Below are positions 16,338 through 24,945 of a DNA stretch of 64,000 nucleotides, in pieces. The notes under the pieces are model-generated. The model was not told the DNA's origin and ran no database searches. It saw only the letters and a list, made by a program, of their open reading frames with translations. This DNA comes from JBFHFS01 sp041583495 (GTDB taxonomy: Bacteria; Bacteroidota; Bacteroidia; Bacteroidales; Marinilabiliaceae). Where the stretch lies: positions 1-64,000 of the forward strand of contig JBFHFS010000010.1 of assembly GCA_041583495.1 (NCBI GenBank). Reading direction: 5' to 3'. Position numbers and translations under genes: made by a program. Within the stretch, counting starts at the first letter, position 1. The number at the start of each line of letters is the position of its first letter.

Positions 16338-17293
16338 TGATGGATTTATCAGTTGTTATCCCTCTTTTTGACGAGGAGGAATCCCTTTCGGAGCTTGTTG
16401 CCTGGCTCGATAAGGTGATCGGAAAAATGAATGTGACTTTTGAGATCATTTTAATCGATGACGGAAGTAGAGACCAATCCTGGAACAAGATTGTGGATCT
16501 TCAAAAAACATATCCATCCCTCAAAGGGGTTCGGTTTCGTCGCAATTACGGGAAATCGGCCGCGTTGAATACCGGTTTTCAGCTGGCTGAGGGCGAGGTG
16601 GTTATTACCATGGATGCCGACCTTCAGGATAATCCCGACGAGATTCCGGACCTCTACAATATGGTGCGTCAGGAAGGTTATCACCTGGTGAGCGGATGGA
16701 AAAAGAAAAGACGCGATCCATTAAATAAGACCTTTCCCAGTAAGCTCTTTAACTGGACGGCACGCTCTATATCGGGGATCAAACTACATGATTTTAACTG
16801 TGGGCTAAAGGCGTATCGTGGTGAGGTCATCAAGAATATTGAGGTTTACGGCGAAATGCATCGGTATATCCCCATCCTGGCCAAAAGAGCCGGTTTTGGG
16901 CGCATTGGCGAAAAGGTTGTCCTTCACCGCGAGCGGAAATATGGAGTCACCAAGTTTGGCATTGAACGTTTCATGAAGGGGTTTCTCGATTTGTTGTCGG
17001 TGATGTTTATTTCCAAGTTTAGTAACCGGCCCATGCATCTTTTTGGCACCCTGGGCACGCTTATGTTTTTAGTGGGTTTCGGCTCCGCTCTCTGGCTGGG
17101 AGGAAAAAAGCTTTATTTCCTGTCGTGTGGTATCCCGGCAGCTTTGGTCACCGATAGTCCCTATTTCTATATTGGGTTGGTATGCATGATTTTGGGAACT
17201 CAGCTTTTTGTAACCGGCTTTTTGGCCGAACTGGTCTCCCGGGTGCGTCCCGAAAGAGATGTCTATCTTATCTCGGAAAAGCTGGGGTGTTAG
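16337..17293 (+). CDS. Family 2 glycosyltransferase with C-terminal membrane helices (DPM1/undecaprenyl-phosphate type)
   Basis: A 318-residue GT-A enzyme. The catalytic domain shows DDGS at 41-44, the donor-binding DADLQD at 93-98 and the KYG acceptor-loop motif near 203. Two membrane helices follow at about 235-255 and 275-300. This is the plan of polyprenyl-phosphate hexosyltransferases, which load a sugar onto undecaprenyl phosphate at the inner membrane for transfer to glycans or lipids. The sugar cannot be told from sequence. Coupled by a one-base overlap to the DUF4199 gene upstream. Confidence 0.9.
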   Translation: MMDLSVVIPLFDEEESLSELVAWLDKVIGKMNVTFEIILIDDGSRDQSWNKIVDLQKTYPSLKGVRFRRNYGKSAALNTGFQLAEGEVVITMDADLQDNPDEIPDLYNMVRQEGYHLVSGWKKKRRDPLNKTFPSKLFNWTARSISGIKLHDFNCGLKAYRGEVIKNIEVYGEMHRYIPILAKRAGFGRIGEKVVLHRERKYGVTKFGIERFMKGFLDLLSVMFISKFSNRPMHLFGTLGTLMFLVGFGSALWLGGKKLYFLSCGIPAALVTDSPYFYIGLVCMILGTQLFVTGFLAELVSRVRPERDVYLISEKLGC

Positions 17294-17873
17294 AAGATTC
17301 TGGCTGGCAAAACCTCCTCTGTTTATCCCGAAAGAGGCCTCTGAAGGCCTTTCCGGATAATCTTGACCCAAAAAAAATAAAAGGGTGCTTACTCCTTCTC
17401 TAAACACACTAGGTAAGTCCTTTTGTTTTTGGTTGGCCTGCTGCCATGGCCTCGGGGAAGTTTATGTCAGGCCTTTTTTGAGCGTGTTGTAGAGCGATAT
17501 TTGCGGTCAGACTTGAATTTTTTTTCTTGAAGCCTTATCTTTGATCGTGTATTTTTTATCAAAAATCGCCTGCCCCAACCTGCAACCTCCAACCTCCAAA
17601 CTCTTATATTACCCCTTAACCCTAAGCGCCAATCCCCTAATCCCTTAACCTCTAAATCCTTGTCTTTCATCTTTAACCCCCAACCCCCAAACCTCTAATT
17701 TCTTAATCTCTGGCTTTTTGTCTTTTATCCTTGACCTTTTAATCTTTTTTCCTTAACCTTTCCCCTTTAACCTTCACCCTTCACCCTTTAACCTTTAACC
17801 TTGGACCTTTAGCCTTTTAACCTTCACCCTTTCCCCTCTAACCTCTATCTTCTAACTTCAAATTCGTTCTCCC
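17294..17873. other. Intergenic region of 580 bp, mostly low-complexity tract
   Basis: The first 220 bases hold no recognisable feature. The remaining 300 are a strand-biased tract described as a separate repeat. A 67-codon minus-strand frame runs through it, but its Lys/Arg/Trp/Leu-rich product (repeats of WRLEV or WRLGL) simply mirrors the repeat and is not a gene. Confidence 0.6.
17565..17872. repeat. Degenerate pyrimidine-rich short-period repeat (CCTTTAAC-like units)
   Basis: The plus strand is almost entirely built from imperfect 6-9 base units such as CCTCCAA, CCCTTAAC, CCTCTAA, CCTTTAAC and CCTTCAC. G is nearly absent from 17640 on. It ends at the ATG of the methyltransferase gene. 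On the other strand it reads as GGTTAAAGG-type units. Similar tracts are seen in other Bacteroidota as spurious-protein sources; the origin is unknown. Confidence 0.75.
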
Positions 17874-18608
17874 ATGTCTTTCTATCAATCCATTGCCCCC
17901 TATTACGATTTCATTTTTCCGCCCTCACCTCTTCAGGTTTCATTTATAGCCTCCCGGATGGACGACCTAAAAGAGGTGCGTCTGCTCGAAGCGGGATGTG
18001 GGACGGGTAATTTGGCTGCTCAGCTGGTCACTAATGGTGCCCGTGTGGAGGGGATTGATCTGGACCCGGAAATGGTGGAGCTGGCCATTGATAAGCACCG
18101 TTCTCTTAAGGAGGTCTCTTTCCAGGCTCTGAATATTCTCAATTTGACAACTGTTTTCCCTACCGGCTTCTTCGATGGAGTGGTTTCCTTTGGAAATACG
18201 CTGGTGCATCTGGATGGATTTACGCAGATAGCTGCCTTTTTTAAACAGGTTGCCACCGTGCTGAAACCCGGCGGGCATTTGATGGTCCAGATTATCAATT
18301 ACGATCATGTTATAGATCATGGTTTAAAGGGACTTCCAACCATTGAGAACGATCACATTCGGTTTGAACGGTACTATGATGTGGTGGATCCTTCCTCACG
18401 TATCAATTTCAGAACGGTTCTTACCGTTAAGCCGACCGGAGAGGTTATACATAATACCGTAGGTCTTTTCCCTTTGCGGAAAAAGGGGATTGAGGAATTG
18501 CTCACCAAAGGTGGCTTTGACGAGATCTCTTTTTACGGCGATTTTAAGGGTGGTTCCTTGTCTTCTTCTTCAATTCCCTTGATTTTTTCAGCCCGGTGGC
18601 CGTCCTGA
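17874..18608 (+). CDS. Class I SAM-dependent methyltransferase
   Basis: A 244-residue cytosolic enzyme. Motif I reads LLEAGCGTGNLA at about 37-48, followed by GIDLDPEMV (acidic residue binding the SAM ribose) near 60-68 and a post-motif GGHLMVQI near 130. No substrate-specific domain is seen, so the target is unknown. The start codon follows a pyrimidine-rich repeat directly. The gene converges with a minus-strand Nudix gene 80 bases on. Confidence 0.85.
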   Translation: MSFYQSIAPYYDFIFPPSPLQVSFIASRMDDLKEVRLLEAGCGTGNLAAQLVTNGARVEGIDLDPEMVELAIDKHRSLKEVSFQALNILNLTTVFPTGFFDGVVSFGNTLVHLDGFTQIAAFFKQVATVLKPGGHLMVQIINYDHVIDHGLKGLPTIENDHIRFERYYDVVDPSSRINFRTVLTVKPTGEVIHNTVGLFPLRKKGIEELLTKGGFDEISFYGDFKGGSLSSSSIPLIFSARWPS

Positions 18609-18690
18609 AATTGACCGTTACAACCCCGGGTAATTCCTCTGAAGACTCCGTGAACTCCCATTAACCTTGTGTCTGGTTCGTTTAACCCTC

Positions 18691-19143
18691 TCAAAACGAT
18701 AGCCCCTCTTTGATCATTTGGGCCACCTTTCGATCGATGGGGAAGGTGAGGTCTTCAGGGGAGAGCATGTCCAGTGAGATCCATCTGAATGACTGGTTCC
18801 CCTCTTTGGGCCCGAAAGGAAAGGACTCCTGGGTGGTGAGGAGTGGTGGGCTTTGTGGAAGGTCAAAGGTATAATAGATGCTGATGAGTTGGGTGTGGTC
18901 GAAGAAGCGGGTCTCCTGAAAAAAATCGGTCGTGTAAAAATGGCCGGTGACCTTAATCTCCAGACCCATCTCCTCAAAACATTCGCGTTGCAGGCATTCG
19001 ATGGGTCCTTCGCCATACTCCAGCCCTCCTCCGGGGAACTTGGTCATGTACATCCCCAGCCGGTATTCATCCGAGAGCAAAAGATGATCGTTAACGATAC
19101 ACAGTCCATAAACGCGTATGTTAAAACAGCCTTTCGATGTCAT
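18691..19143 (-). CDS. Nudix hydrolase
   Basis: Nudix proteins cleave nucleoside diphosphates linked to another group. The full Nudix box is present, beginning GGGLEYGEG and continuing to REC-FEEMG, so the catalytic glutamates are kept. The start at 19143 (MTSKGCFNIRVYGL) is preferred because the fold begins just after it; an in-frame ATG at 19215 would add 24 residues of proline-rich sequence. The substrate cannot be predicted. It lies 110 bases downstream of miaA's stop on the same strand, and may share its transcript. Confidence 0.85.
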   Translation of the reverse strand: MTSKGCFNIRVYGLCIVNDHLLLSDEYRLGMYMTKFPGGGLEYGEGPIECLQRECFEEMGLEIKVTGHFYTTDFFQETRFFDHTQLISIYYTFDLPQSPPLLTTQESFPFGPKEGNQSFRWISLDMLSPEDLTFPIDRKVAQMIKEGLSF

Positions 19144-19253
19144 TGGAGGGGGATGGTCGAATTTATGTGGATCAAAAAAAGCCGGGACTCCTCTTTTCAG
19201 AAGATTGTAAACCATGAGAAAGATTAATGTTAATAATCAGAGTCCCGGCCTGT

Positions 19254-20165
19254 TCATTTTATTTTGCCTCTAACAAATTTAATAACTTCTTCCGTATTTT
19301 CAGGGCTAAACCAATATATTTCTTCATCGCGTTTGAACCACGACAGCTGTTTTTTTGAATATCGTCGTGAGTCGCGTTTGATGAGTTCAATGGCTTTGTC
19401 GAGTGAGATGAGTCCATCAAAGTGTTGAAATAACTCCTTGTATCCCACTGTGTTTAGGGCATTTAAGTGGCGGTAGGGGTATAATTCCCGGGCTTCGTCT
19501 ATCAGTCCTGCCGATATCATTTCATCGACCCGGTCATTAATCCGTTGATAGAGTGCCGCTCGTTCCATTTCCAACCCTATCTTGATGATCCGGAATGGTC
19601 GTTTGTGCTTTGGACTGGTTCTTAACTGGGAATAGGGGCGTCCGGTCATCAGGCACATCTCCACGGCATGCACCACCCGCTTGGGGTTTTTTAAATCAAC
19701 CTGCTCGTAAAAGACGGGATCGAGTAACTTTAGCTGGCGACGGATACTTTGCAGACCTTCGGTTTCCAATTGTTCTTGTAATTCCAGACGCAGTTTCGGG
19801 TCAACGGTTGGCAACAGGTCGATGCCATTGCAAAAGGCGTCGACGTACATCATGGAGCCACCCGTGAGAATCAGTGTTTTATGTTGGACAAACAGCTTTT
19901 GTGTAAGCGAAAGTACGTCTTGCTCAAATTCATAGGCATTGTAGTAATCGAGTATAGACTTTGTGCCAATCAAATAGTGCGCAATCCCTTCCATTTCCGA
20001 TTCGGAGGGCGTTGCAGTGCCTATTCGTAACTCTTTGTATATTTGTCGGGAGTCGGCTGAAATGACCGGACTCTGGAAATGGCGGGCCAGATGAATGCTT
20101 AAGGCTGTTTTTCCAATGCCCGTGGGTCCAACTATCACCACCACAGTGTTGTCTGTTTTACTCAT
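19254..20165 (-). CDS. miaA: tRNA dimethylallyltransferase
   Basis: Adds a dimethylallyl group to N6 of A37 in tRNAs that read UNN codons. The P-loop GPTGIGKT lies at 13-20, followed by the DSRQIY motif and the GGSMMY motif near 100. The length of 303 residues is normal. The start at 20165 (MSKTDNT) leaves a 10-base gap after the upstream gene; the longer frame from 20225 would overlap that gene by 50 bases and add an unconserved Thr/Lys-rich stretch. Confidence 0.93.
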   Translation of the reverse strand: MSKTDNTVVVIVGPTGIGKTALSIHLARHFQSPVISADSRQIYKELRIGTATPSESEMEGIAHYLIGTKSILDYYNAYEFEQDVLSLTQKLFVQHKTLILTGGSMMYVDAFCNGIDLLPTVDPKLRLELQEQLETEGLQSIRRQLKLLDPVFYEQVDLKNPKRVVHAVEMCLMTGRPYSQLRTSPKHKRPFRIIKIGLEMERAALYQRINDRVDEMISAGLIDEARELYPYRHLNALNTVGYKELFQHFDGLISLDKAIELIKRDSRRYSKKQLSWFKRDEEIYWFSPENTEEVIKFVRGKIK

Positions 20166-20175
20166 TTTGTGGTGA

Positions 20176-20703
20176 TCAATAGAGGTCTTCGTCGTAGTCG
20201 ATAAAGTCGGGGTCTTCGTCCTCAAAGAGGTCTTCCAGCTCCGAGGGGTCGTTCAAAAGATCATCGAATTCGTCAAAGTTGGAATCCATAAAATCCTGGG
20301 GTAGAACTGCGGGTGGAGGAGCTCCTTCGCTTCGCACACAATGAGGGTTCCCGGCTATCCCGTCCTTCATTTGGATCAGCTCGAGGAATAAAACCCTTTC
20401 CGCAAAAAGATCGAAGACATATAGCAGTCGTTGCTTTTTCTCGGTAATCAGTTCACCCAGTTTGGTGTCACTCATGGGTTGAATGTCCGGGCTGGGGCTC
20501 TCCAGCATATTTAATAGGGTGATCTCAGTCTCCTTATGCCACTCTTGGTTGGTGATGAAGAAGGAAGCCAACTCCCCTTTGTCAAAGCCCATTTCCGAAT
20601 TCAGGAATTCATGGAATTCAAGAAACAGACAGTGGCTGTCAATTTCAACCTCCCTGATGAAGTTATCCTGCTCTCCTGATATTATTCGAAACGTGTAGAT
20701 CAT
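20176..20703 (-). CDS. IS1096 passenger TnpR/pRiA4b ORF-3-like domain protein
   Basis: A 175-residue cytosolic protein. The N-terminal half (MIYTFRIISG...) resembles the pRiA4b ORF-3-like fold, found as a passenger gene in some transposons but also as a stand-alone chromosomal gene in Bacteroidota. The last 40 residues are strongly acidic (runs of Asp and Glu). Its function is unknown. Placed directly upstream of miaA, 10 bases away, an arrangement that appears stable in the phylum, so it is not evidence of a mobile element here. The start at 20703 is chosen because the fold begins there; 18 extra residues upstream are basic and unrelated. Confidence 0.75.
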   Translation of the reverse strand: MIYTFRIISGEQDNFIREVEIDSHCLFLEFHEFLNSEMGFDKGELASFFITNQEWHKETEITLLNMLESPSPDIQPMSDTKLGELITEKKQRLLYVFDLFAERVLFLELIQMKDGIAGNPHCVRSEGAPPPAVLPQDFMDSNFDEFDDLLNDPSELEDLFEDEDPDFIDYDEDLY

Positions 20704-21093
20704 ATTTATGCTTTTGCTTTTCCTGTCGTCTGCAGGGTCTCTTTTTGACAAATCCATTTAATTGTGGTTTAACGGATGTGTGGCAAATTTCGGCCCTTTT
20801 TGGCTTGTGTGGTCAGCCAAGGGTGGACCATTAGCCGTAAATGGCAGATGTCTAAAGGAATATAACGTAATTAAAGGTTTTTTGTTTGGCGCAAAGATAG
20901 GAGAAAAACCTGTTTTTATCGCTAAATTGCGTTTAATAACGGGGCCTGCAGGAGTTTGGTTGCAAAAAAACAGTTATATTTCACTTTTCCCGGGCCAGAC
21001 CTCATGATTTATGACCCTGGACTTTCAAATATTTTGGCAGGTTTCCATTTTTGGAAAGCTTACCTAGTGCTTAGTAGAATGGTTATTATTTGT
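20704..21093. promoter_or_regulatory. Divergent intergenic region with candidate -7 box for the miaA operon
   Basis: About 390 bases lie between the minus-strand miaA unit and the plus-strand barrel gene. On the minus strand TATCTTTG (20899-20892) matches TAnnTTTG and lies 190 bases before the start of the pRiA4b-like gene. No clear -33 was found. Nothing else is recognisable. Confidence 0.35.
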
Positions 21094-22281
21094 ATGATTA
21101 AATGGCCGGTGTATAGATTTTTTTACCAGGTGATAAGCCGTTCCTTAAAACCCTTATGTTTATCGTTAATTATTCTGGGCGGGGCCTTTTCCAACGTTTT
21201 AGGACAGGTTGTTAGCTGCGATTCGGTTAAGGCCCAAAATGTTTTTTTTAGGTTGTCCAACTTTGGGGAGAAGGTGTTGGAGAAGGTGACCTGGGAAAAT
21301 AAGGGGAGGGTTCTGGCGATATATCCTTCGGGCGGCTACAGTCCTCGTAATGGTCTGGAATTTGGTGTGATGCCGGCTTTTAAATGGCCCGCCGCACTTC
21401 CGGACTGGGTGAATACCCTTTCGGCAGGGCTGGAAGGCTCAACGGGCGGAATGCTTCAGTTGCAGGCCGAATACGAATGGTTCATTCATGAGAACTGGCA
21501 AAGCAGAGGCCAGCTAACCTGGAATAACCGCAATGATCGCTTTTGGCCAAGGGGCCAAACAGACTTTATAACTTTTGATCGTCGTGAATTCTCGATTCAG
21601 GGAGAGTTGCTTCGACATCTTTCCTCAAAGCTGTGGGCCGGGATCCTATTGCAAAGTACTTTCAATAAATTCGGGAATATAGAAGCCGGTGAAGGTCCGG
21701 GCCAGCTGGTTAATGGCCTGGAGGGAGGGGCTGTTTTGGGAGCAGGCCCTTTGTTGGTCTTTGACTCGCGTAATCGCGTGTTGTCACCGCAGAAGGGTGG
21801 GTTGCTTCGGGTGCATTACCTTTTCTTTGGCCCGGGAGAGTTGGGCGATTATTCTTATAATCAATGGATGGTAGATGGCCGTTGGTACCTGCCGATTATT
21901 CACTGGAACAGCGTGGTGGCATTTCAATTGCTGGGGGAGTATGGTGGAGATGGGATGCCCTTTTATCAAGCCCCCCAACTGGGCGGAAAGGATCGCTTGA
22001 GAGGTATCGGTCATCCCTTACGAATGACCGGTCAGTCTCTTTGGATGGCCCGTGGCGAATTTAGACAACCGCTGTGGTGGCGATTGAGCGGTGTTGTGTT
22101 TGGTGGAGCCGGGAGGACGGCCTCCACATTTGACCATCCGTTGACTGATGTTATAGGCTCGGGCGGGTGTGGTTTGCGTTTTAGAATGTTGCCCCACGAT
22201 CCACTCAATGTCAGGGTCGACTTTGGCGTTTCCACCCTGGGCGATTCGGGGTTCTTTATTTCCCTCAAAGAGGCTTTCTGA
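21094..22281 (+). CDS. Omp85/BamA-like outer-membrane beta-barrel protein without POTRA domains
   Basis: A 395-residue protein. After a basic start and a hydrophobic signal segment (ending near NVLGQ) the sequence is an alternating beta-barrel with many aromatic residues and an LRGIGHP motif near 305, similar to the RGF/RGY loop of the Omp85 family. The barrel ends in Phe, as expected for outer-membrane insertion. There is no room for POTRA repeats, so it would be a barrel-only member like several seen in Bacteroidota. Its substrate, if any, is unknown. Start at 21094 gives a normal signal peptide; in-frame starts at 21079 and 20956 are possible. Confidence 0.7.
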   Translation: MIKWPVYRFFYQVISRSLKPLCLSLIILGGAFSNVLGQVVSCDSVKAQNVFFRLSNFGEKVLEKVTWENKGRVLAIYPSGGYSPRNGLEFGVMPAFKWPAALPDWVNTLSAGLEGSTGGMLQLQAEYEWFIHENWQSRGQLTWNNRNDRFWPRGQTDFITFDRREFSIQGELLRHLSSKLWAGILLQSTFNKFGNIEAGEGPGQLVNGLEGGAVLGAGPLLVFDSRNRVLSPQKGGLLRVHYLFFGPGELGDYSYNQWMVDGRWYLPIIHWNSVVAFQLLGEYGGDGMPFYQAPQLGGKDRLRGIGHPLRMTGQSLWMARGEFRQPLWWRLSGVVFGGAGRTASTFDHPLTDVIGSGGCGLRFRMLPHDPLNVRVDFGVSTLGDSGFFISLKEAF

Positions 22282-22459
22282 GCCTAACCAGTTTTGAGTT
22301 TTAGGCCTTGTTGGACCTAAACGCCTGTGAAAATCCATAGTTTATTTTAGGTTATTTATCTTTTTGGTCCGTAGTGTGTTTGCCTGTGGGGATCAGGGTT
22401 TTGTCTGGTGTTAACCTAAGGCATATAAAAAAGATAGGAAATAAGAAGGATAAAAAGAA

Positions 22460-22491
22460 TTTGGAAATAAGAATGTTAGGGTTTATATTTG
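22460..22491 (+). promoter_or_regulatory. Promoter of the Rrf2-cysK operon
   Basis: TTTG (22460-22463) is followed 20 bases later by TATATTTG (22484-22491), close to the Bacteroidota consensus at both boxes. The start codon is 29 bases downstream. Confidence 0.7.
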
Positions 22492-22520
22492 CATAAAACC
22501 TATTAAAAAGATAGTTTAAT

Positions 22521-22949
22521 ATGAGGCTTCCGCAGCGGGTACATTATGGGTTGGTTTTTTTATTGCAACTGCATTTTAATTATCCAGATCTTAAAACGGT
22601 TAAAGAGGTGGCCCGAGCCGAAGATATGCCGCAAAAATTTCTCGAGGGCATTGCCGCTGATCTGAAAAATGAGGGGTTGGTGGAGGTTAAGCGCGGCGCC
22701 CACGGGGGTTATCGGCTGGCCCGACCCCTTAAGGAGAAAACCCTGATGGAGGTGGTTCGGGCTCTTGCTCCGGAGTGGGAGAGGCCCACCATAAAAACAG
22801 ATAAGCAGGGTGAGAAAAGTAAGACTCAATGCGTGGAGTTGTTTCTTGATTCAACATCTGCCAAAGTGGTTAGACAGTTGGAGAATGTTAACCTTGGTAA
22901 GTTGGTGGATTTGTATAATGAGGAGAGAAATTTAATGTATTACATTTAA
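22521..22949 (+). CDS. Rrf2-family transcriptional regulator
   Basis: A 142-residue winged-helix repressor. The N-terminal DNA-binding part (RLPQRVHYGL, then a helix-turn-helix and the wing KRGAHGGYRLAR) is typical. Only one cysteine (TQCVEL, near 115) is present, so it cannot hold an IscR-type [2Fe-2S] cluster; it is closer to CymR, which controls cysteine synthesis. It lies 18 bases upstream of cysK, which supports control of sulfur assimilation. That it represses its own operon is an inference. Confidence 0.88.
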   Translation: MRLPQRVHYGLVFLLQLHFNYPDLKTVKEVARAEDMPQKFLEGIAADLKNEGLVEVKRGAHGGYRLARPLKEKTLMEVVRALAPEWERPTIKTDKQGEKSKTQCVELFLDSTSAKVVRQLENVNLGKLVDLYNEERNLMYYI

Positions 22950-22967
22950 CATTTAAAACAGACTGAG

Positions 22968-23888
22968 ATGACTAAGATTGCTAATAATATGACAGAATTA
23001 GTGGGTAAAACCCCACTTGTGAGGATAAACAAACTTACCGACGGTGCTACAGCCGAGGTGTTGGCCAAGCTGGAGGCACGTAATCCCGGAGGGTCGGTGA
23101 AGGATCGTCCTGCCTTGAATATGATATTGACCGCCGAGCGGGATGGACTGCTGGATGCTGAAACAGTGATTGTGGAGCCTACCAGCGGCAATACCGGGGT
23201 GGGGTTGGCTATGGTAGCTGCTGTGCGTGGTTATAAGATAATTCTTACCATGCCTGAGAGCATGTCGGTGGAGCGTCGAAAACTCTTGAAAAAATTTGGT
23301 GCTGAGTTGGTTCTTACCCCGGCATCGGAAGGCATGAAAGGGGCTATTTCGCATGCTCAGCAGATCGCGTCAACCTATCCCAAGTCGTTTATTCCCCAGC
23401 AATTTATGAATAAGGCCAACCCTGAATCGCACTATTGTGGTACGGCGCAGGAGATATGGGAGGATACCGAACGGAAAGTGGATGTGTTTGTGGCCGGCGT
23501 GGGGACCGGGGGAACCATCACCGGCGTGGGGCGTTTCCTGAAGGAAAAAAATCCAAAGATAAAGATCGTTGCCGTGGAGCCTTCTGCCTCTCCGGTCTTG
23601 TCGGGTGGTTCCCCGGCCCCTCATAAGATTCAGGGTATCGGTGCCGGGTTTATCCCCGACATTTTAGATACCACCGTAATCGATGAAATTGTTAAGGTAG
23701 ACAATGAGGATGCCCTTCATACCTGCCATGAAGCCGCCAAACAAGAGGGTGTGCTGTGTGGCTATTCCTCCGGGGCTGCATTGTGGGCTGCAGTTCAGCT
23801 GGCCCGTCGCCCCGACCTTAAAGGCAAACAGATTGTTGTGTTGTTGCCCGATACCGGTGAGCGCTATCTGAGTACCTTCGCGGAGTAA
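22968..23888 (+). CDS. cysK: Cysteine synthase A
   Basis: PLP-dependent O-acetylserine sulfhydrylase, which makes cysteine from O-acetylserine and sulfide. The PLP lysine is Lys45 (GGSVKDR), the substrate loop PTSGNTG is at 71-77 and the phosphate-binding GVGTGGTITG lies near 175. The length of 306 residues is typical. It forms an operon with the Rrf2 regulator. Cysteine in Bacteroidota is mostly made this way, and the regulator suggests response to its supply. Confidence 0.95.
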   Translation: MTKIANNMTELVGKTPLVRINKLTDGATAEVLAKLEARNPGGSVKDRPALNMILTAERDGLLDAETVIVEPTSGNTGVGLAMVAAVRGYKIILTMPESMSVERRKLLKKFGAELVLTPASEGMKGAISHAQQIASTYPKSFIPQQFMNKANPESHYCGTAQEIWEDTERKVDVFVAGVGTGGTITGVGRFLKEKNPKIKIVAVEPSASPVLSGGSPAPHKIQGIGAGFIPDILDTTVIDEIVKVDNEDALHTCHEAAKQEGVLCGYSSGAALWAAVQLARRPDLKGKQIVVLLPDTGERYLSTFAE

Positions 23889-23896
23889 TCGGGGGG

Positions 23897-24736
23897 CTAA
23901 GCCTGGCATATTTCCTTAAGTTCCTCCATCACTTTCCGGTGTACGTTATCCGTTAGATTAAGGGGGGCCAGGGCACCGGGGTTCTCGAGAAGCTGATTGC
24001 ACAGAAGAATATCGGCGTCCAGAAGGACTCTCTTCTCCGACTTGGTGAGACGGGTGAGAACGGTGATGGGAAAGATGCGGTAGCGCTCTATGTGATCTTT
24101 GAGTGCATTGTTGTGGGGGTGGTCCCAGCTCATCAGATTTAACCCGCTGCACTCTCCGAAGGCAAGGGCATCGCTGGTAAAGCGGGTGTTGGTAGCTACC
24201 CAGCCATGGTATTGAAGCCCGTTGAATTCGGAGAGTGTTTTGCGCCTGGCAATGATGTCGTTGACCCGTGACCGGATGTAGAGCGGTACTTTTACGTTGG
24301 CAAACTTCCCCGGACTGTTGTAATATTTGCACTCCACCAGGTGCTGATGGTGGCCGTCGGTGGCAATCACATCCACTTCGTGCATTACGCATTGTCCCTG
24401 TACCTCTTGTCCTACCTCTACTTTGAACCCTTTGTATTTGAATACCTGTCCCATGAATTGCTCAAAGGGATAACCGGAAGGGCCTAATTCCATGATGGCT
24501 TTCTTGAGACTGTACCGGGCTGCCATGCTGCGTCTTTTGCTCCGGAGCAATTTGAAGGCCCTGCCGTAGATCTGGGCAGTGGTGGTTCCTTCGCTCAGCC
24601 ATGATTCGATCTCTTCTGCAATTTCACTAATCGTTTCTGTGTCAGCGCCAGAGCGACTTAGGGACCGTTCGAATTTTTCCCGCGAGAAGGGCTGCATCTC
24701 CCCGGAGGCCTTTTTTATCAGAAGGTGATTATTCAT
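23897..24736 (-). CDS. ATP-cone domain fused to a PD-(D/E)XK restriction endonuclease-like domain
   Basis: A 279-residue protein. Residues 1-90 form an ATP-cone (begins with the Lys-x-Ser-Gly-Glu pattern, then FSREKFERSLSRSG), the nucleotide-sensing module found in NrdR and ribonucleotide reductase. Residues about 92-200 carry a Mrr/Holliday-junction-resolvase-like nuclease fold: FEQFMGQVFKYKGF, then HEVDVIA and LVECKYY, giving the D...ExK catalytic triad. A helical tail follows. The design implies a nuclease gated by ATP or dATP, but no function is established. It converges with cysK, whose stop is 8 bases away. Confidence 0.8.
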   Translation of the reverse strand: MNNHLLIKKASGEMQPFSREKFERSLSRSGADTETISEIAEEIESWLSEGTTTAQIYGRAFKLLRSKRRSMAARYSLKKAIMELGPSGYPFEQFMGQVFKYKGFKVEVGQEVQGQCVMHEVDVIATDGHHQHLVECKYYNSPGKFANVKVPLYIRSRVNDIIARRKTLSEFNGLQYHGWVATNTRFTSDALAFGECSGLNLMSWDHPHNNALKDHIERYRIFPITVLTRLTKSEKRVLLDADILLCNQLLENPGALAPLNLTDNVHRKVMEELKEICQA

Positions 24737-24851
24737 TATACTATGTTTAACGTTGGGTTAGAATCAAAGAACAATGATAAGCATAAACCGGATTTTCTCC
24801 TAATTCGAGTCTGGCTATAAAGTCCGATAATTGAGTAATGCCAATGGGGAT

Positions 24852-24881
24852 AAAAAAAGCGGAGCCCTGGGGGTCCGCTTT
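24852..24881 (-). terminator. Rho-independent terminator of the aconitase gene
   Basis: On the minus strand AAAGCGGA pairs perfectly with TCCGCTTT across a GC-rich loop, followed by T7. It lies 65 bases after the aconitase stop. Confidence 0.85.
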
Positions 24882-24945
24882 GGTCTGAAAATATTATCGT
24901 CAGGCACCCAGGGATTTCTCTTTCCGGATCCCTAACGAGAACTGG

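Noticed and set aside
17467..17670. 67-codon minus-strand frame rich in Trp, Arg and Leu
   Set aside because: It is the translation of the low-complexity tract; such frames are common artefacts in this phylum.
20176..20703. pRiA4b ORF-3-like gene as a sign of a mobile element
   Set aside because: No transposase, inverted repeats or target duplication nearby; the gene sits in an apparently normal operon with miaA.
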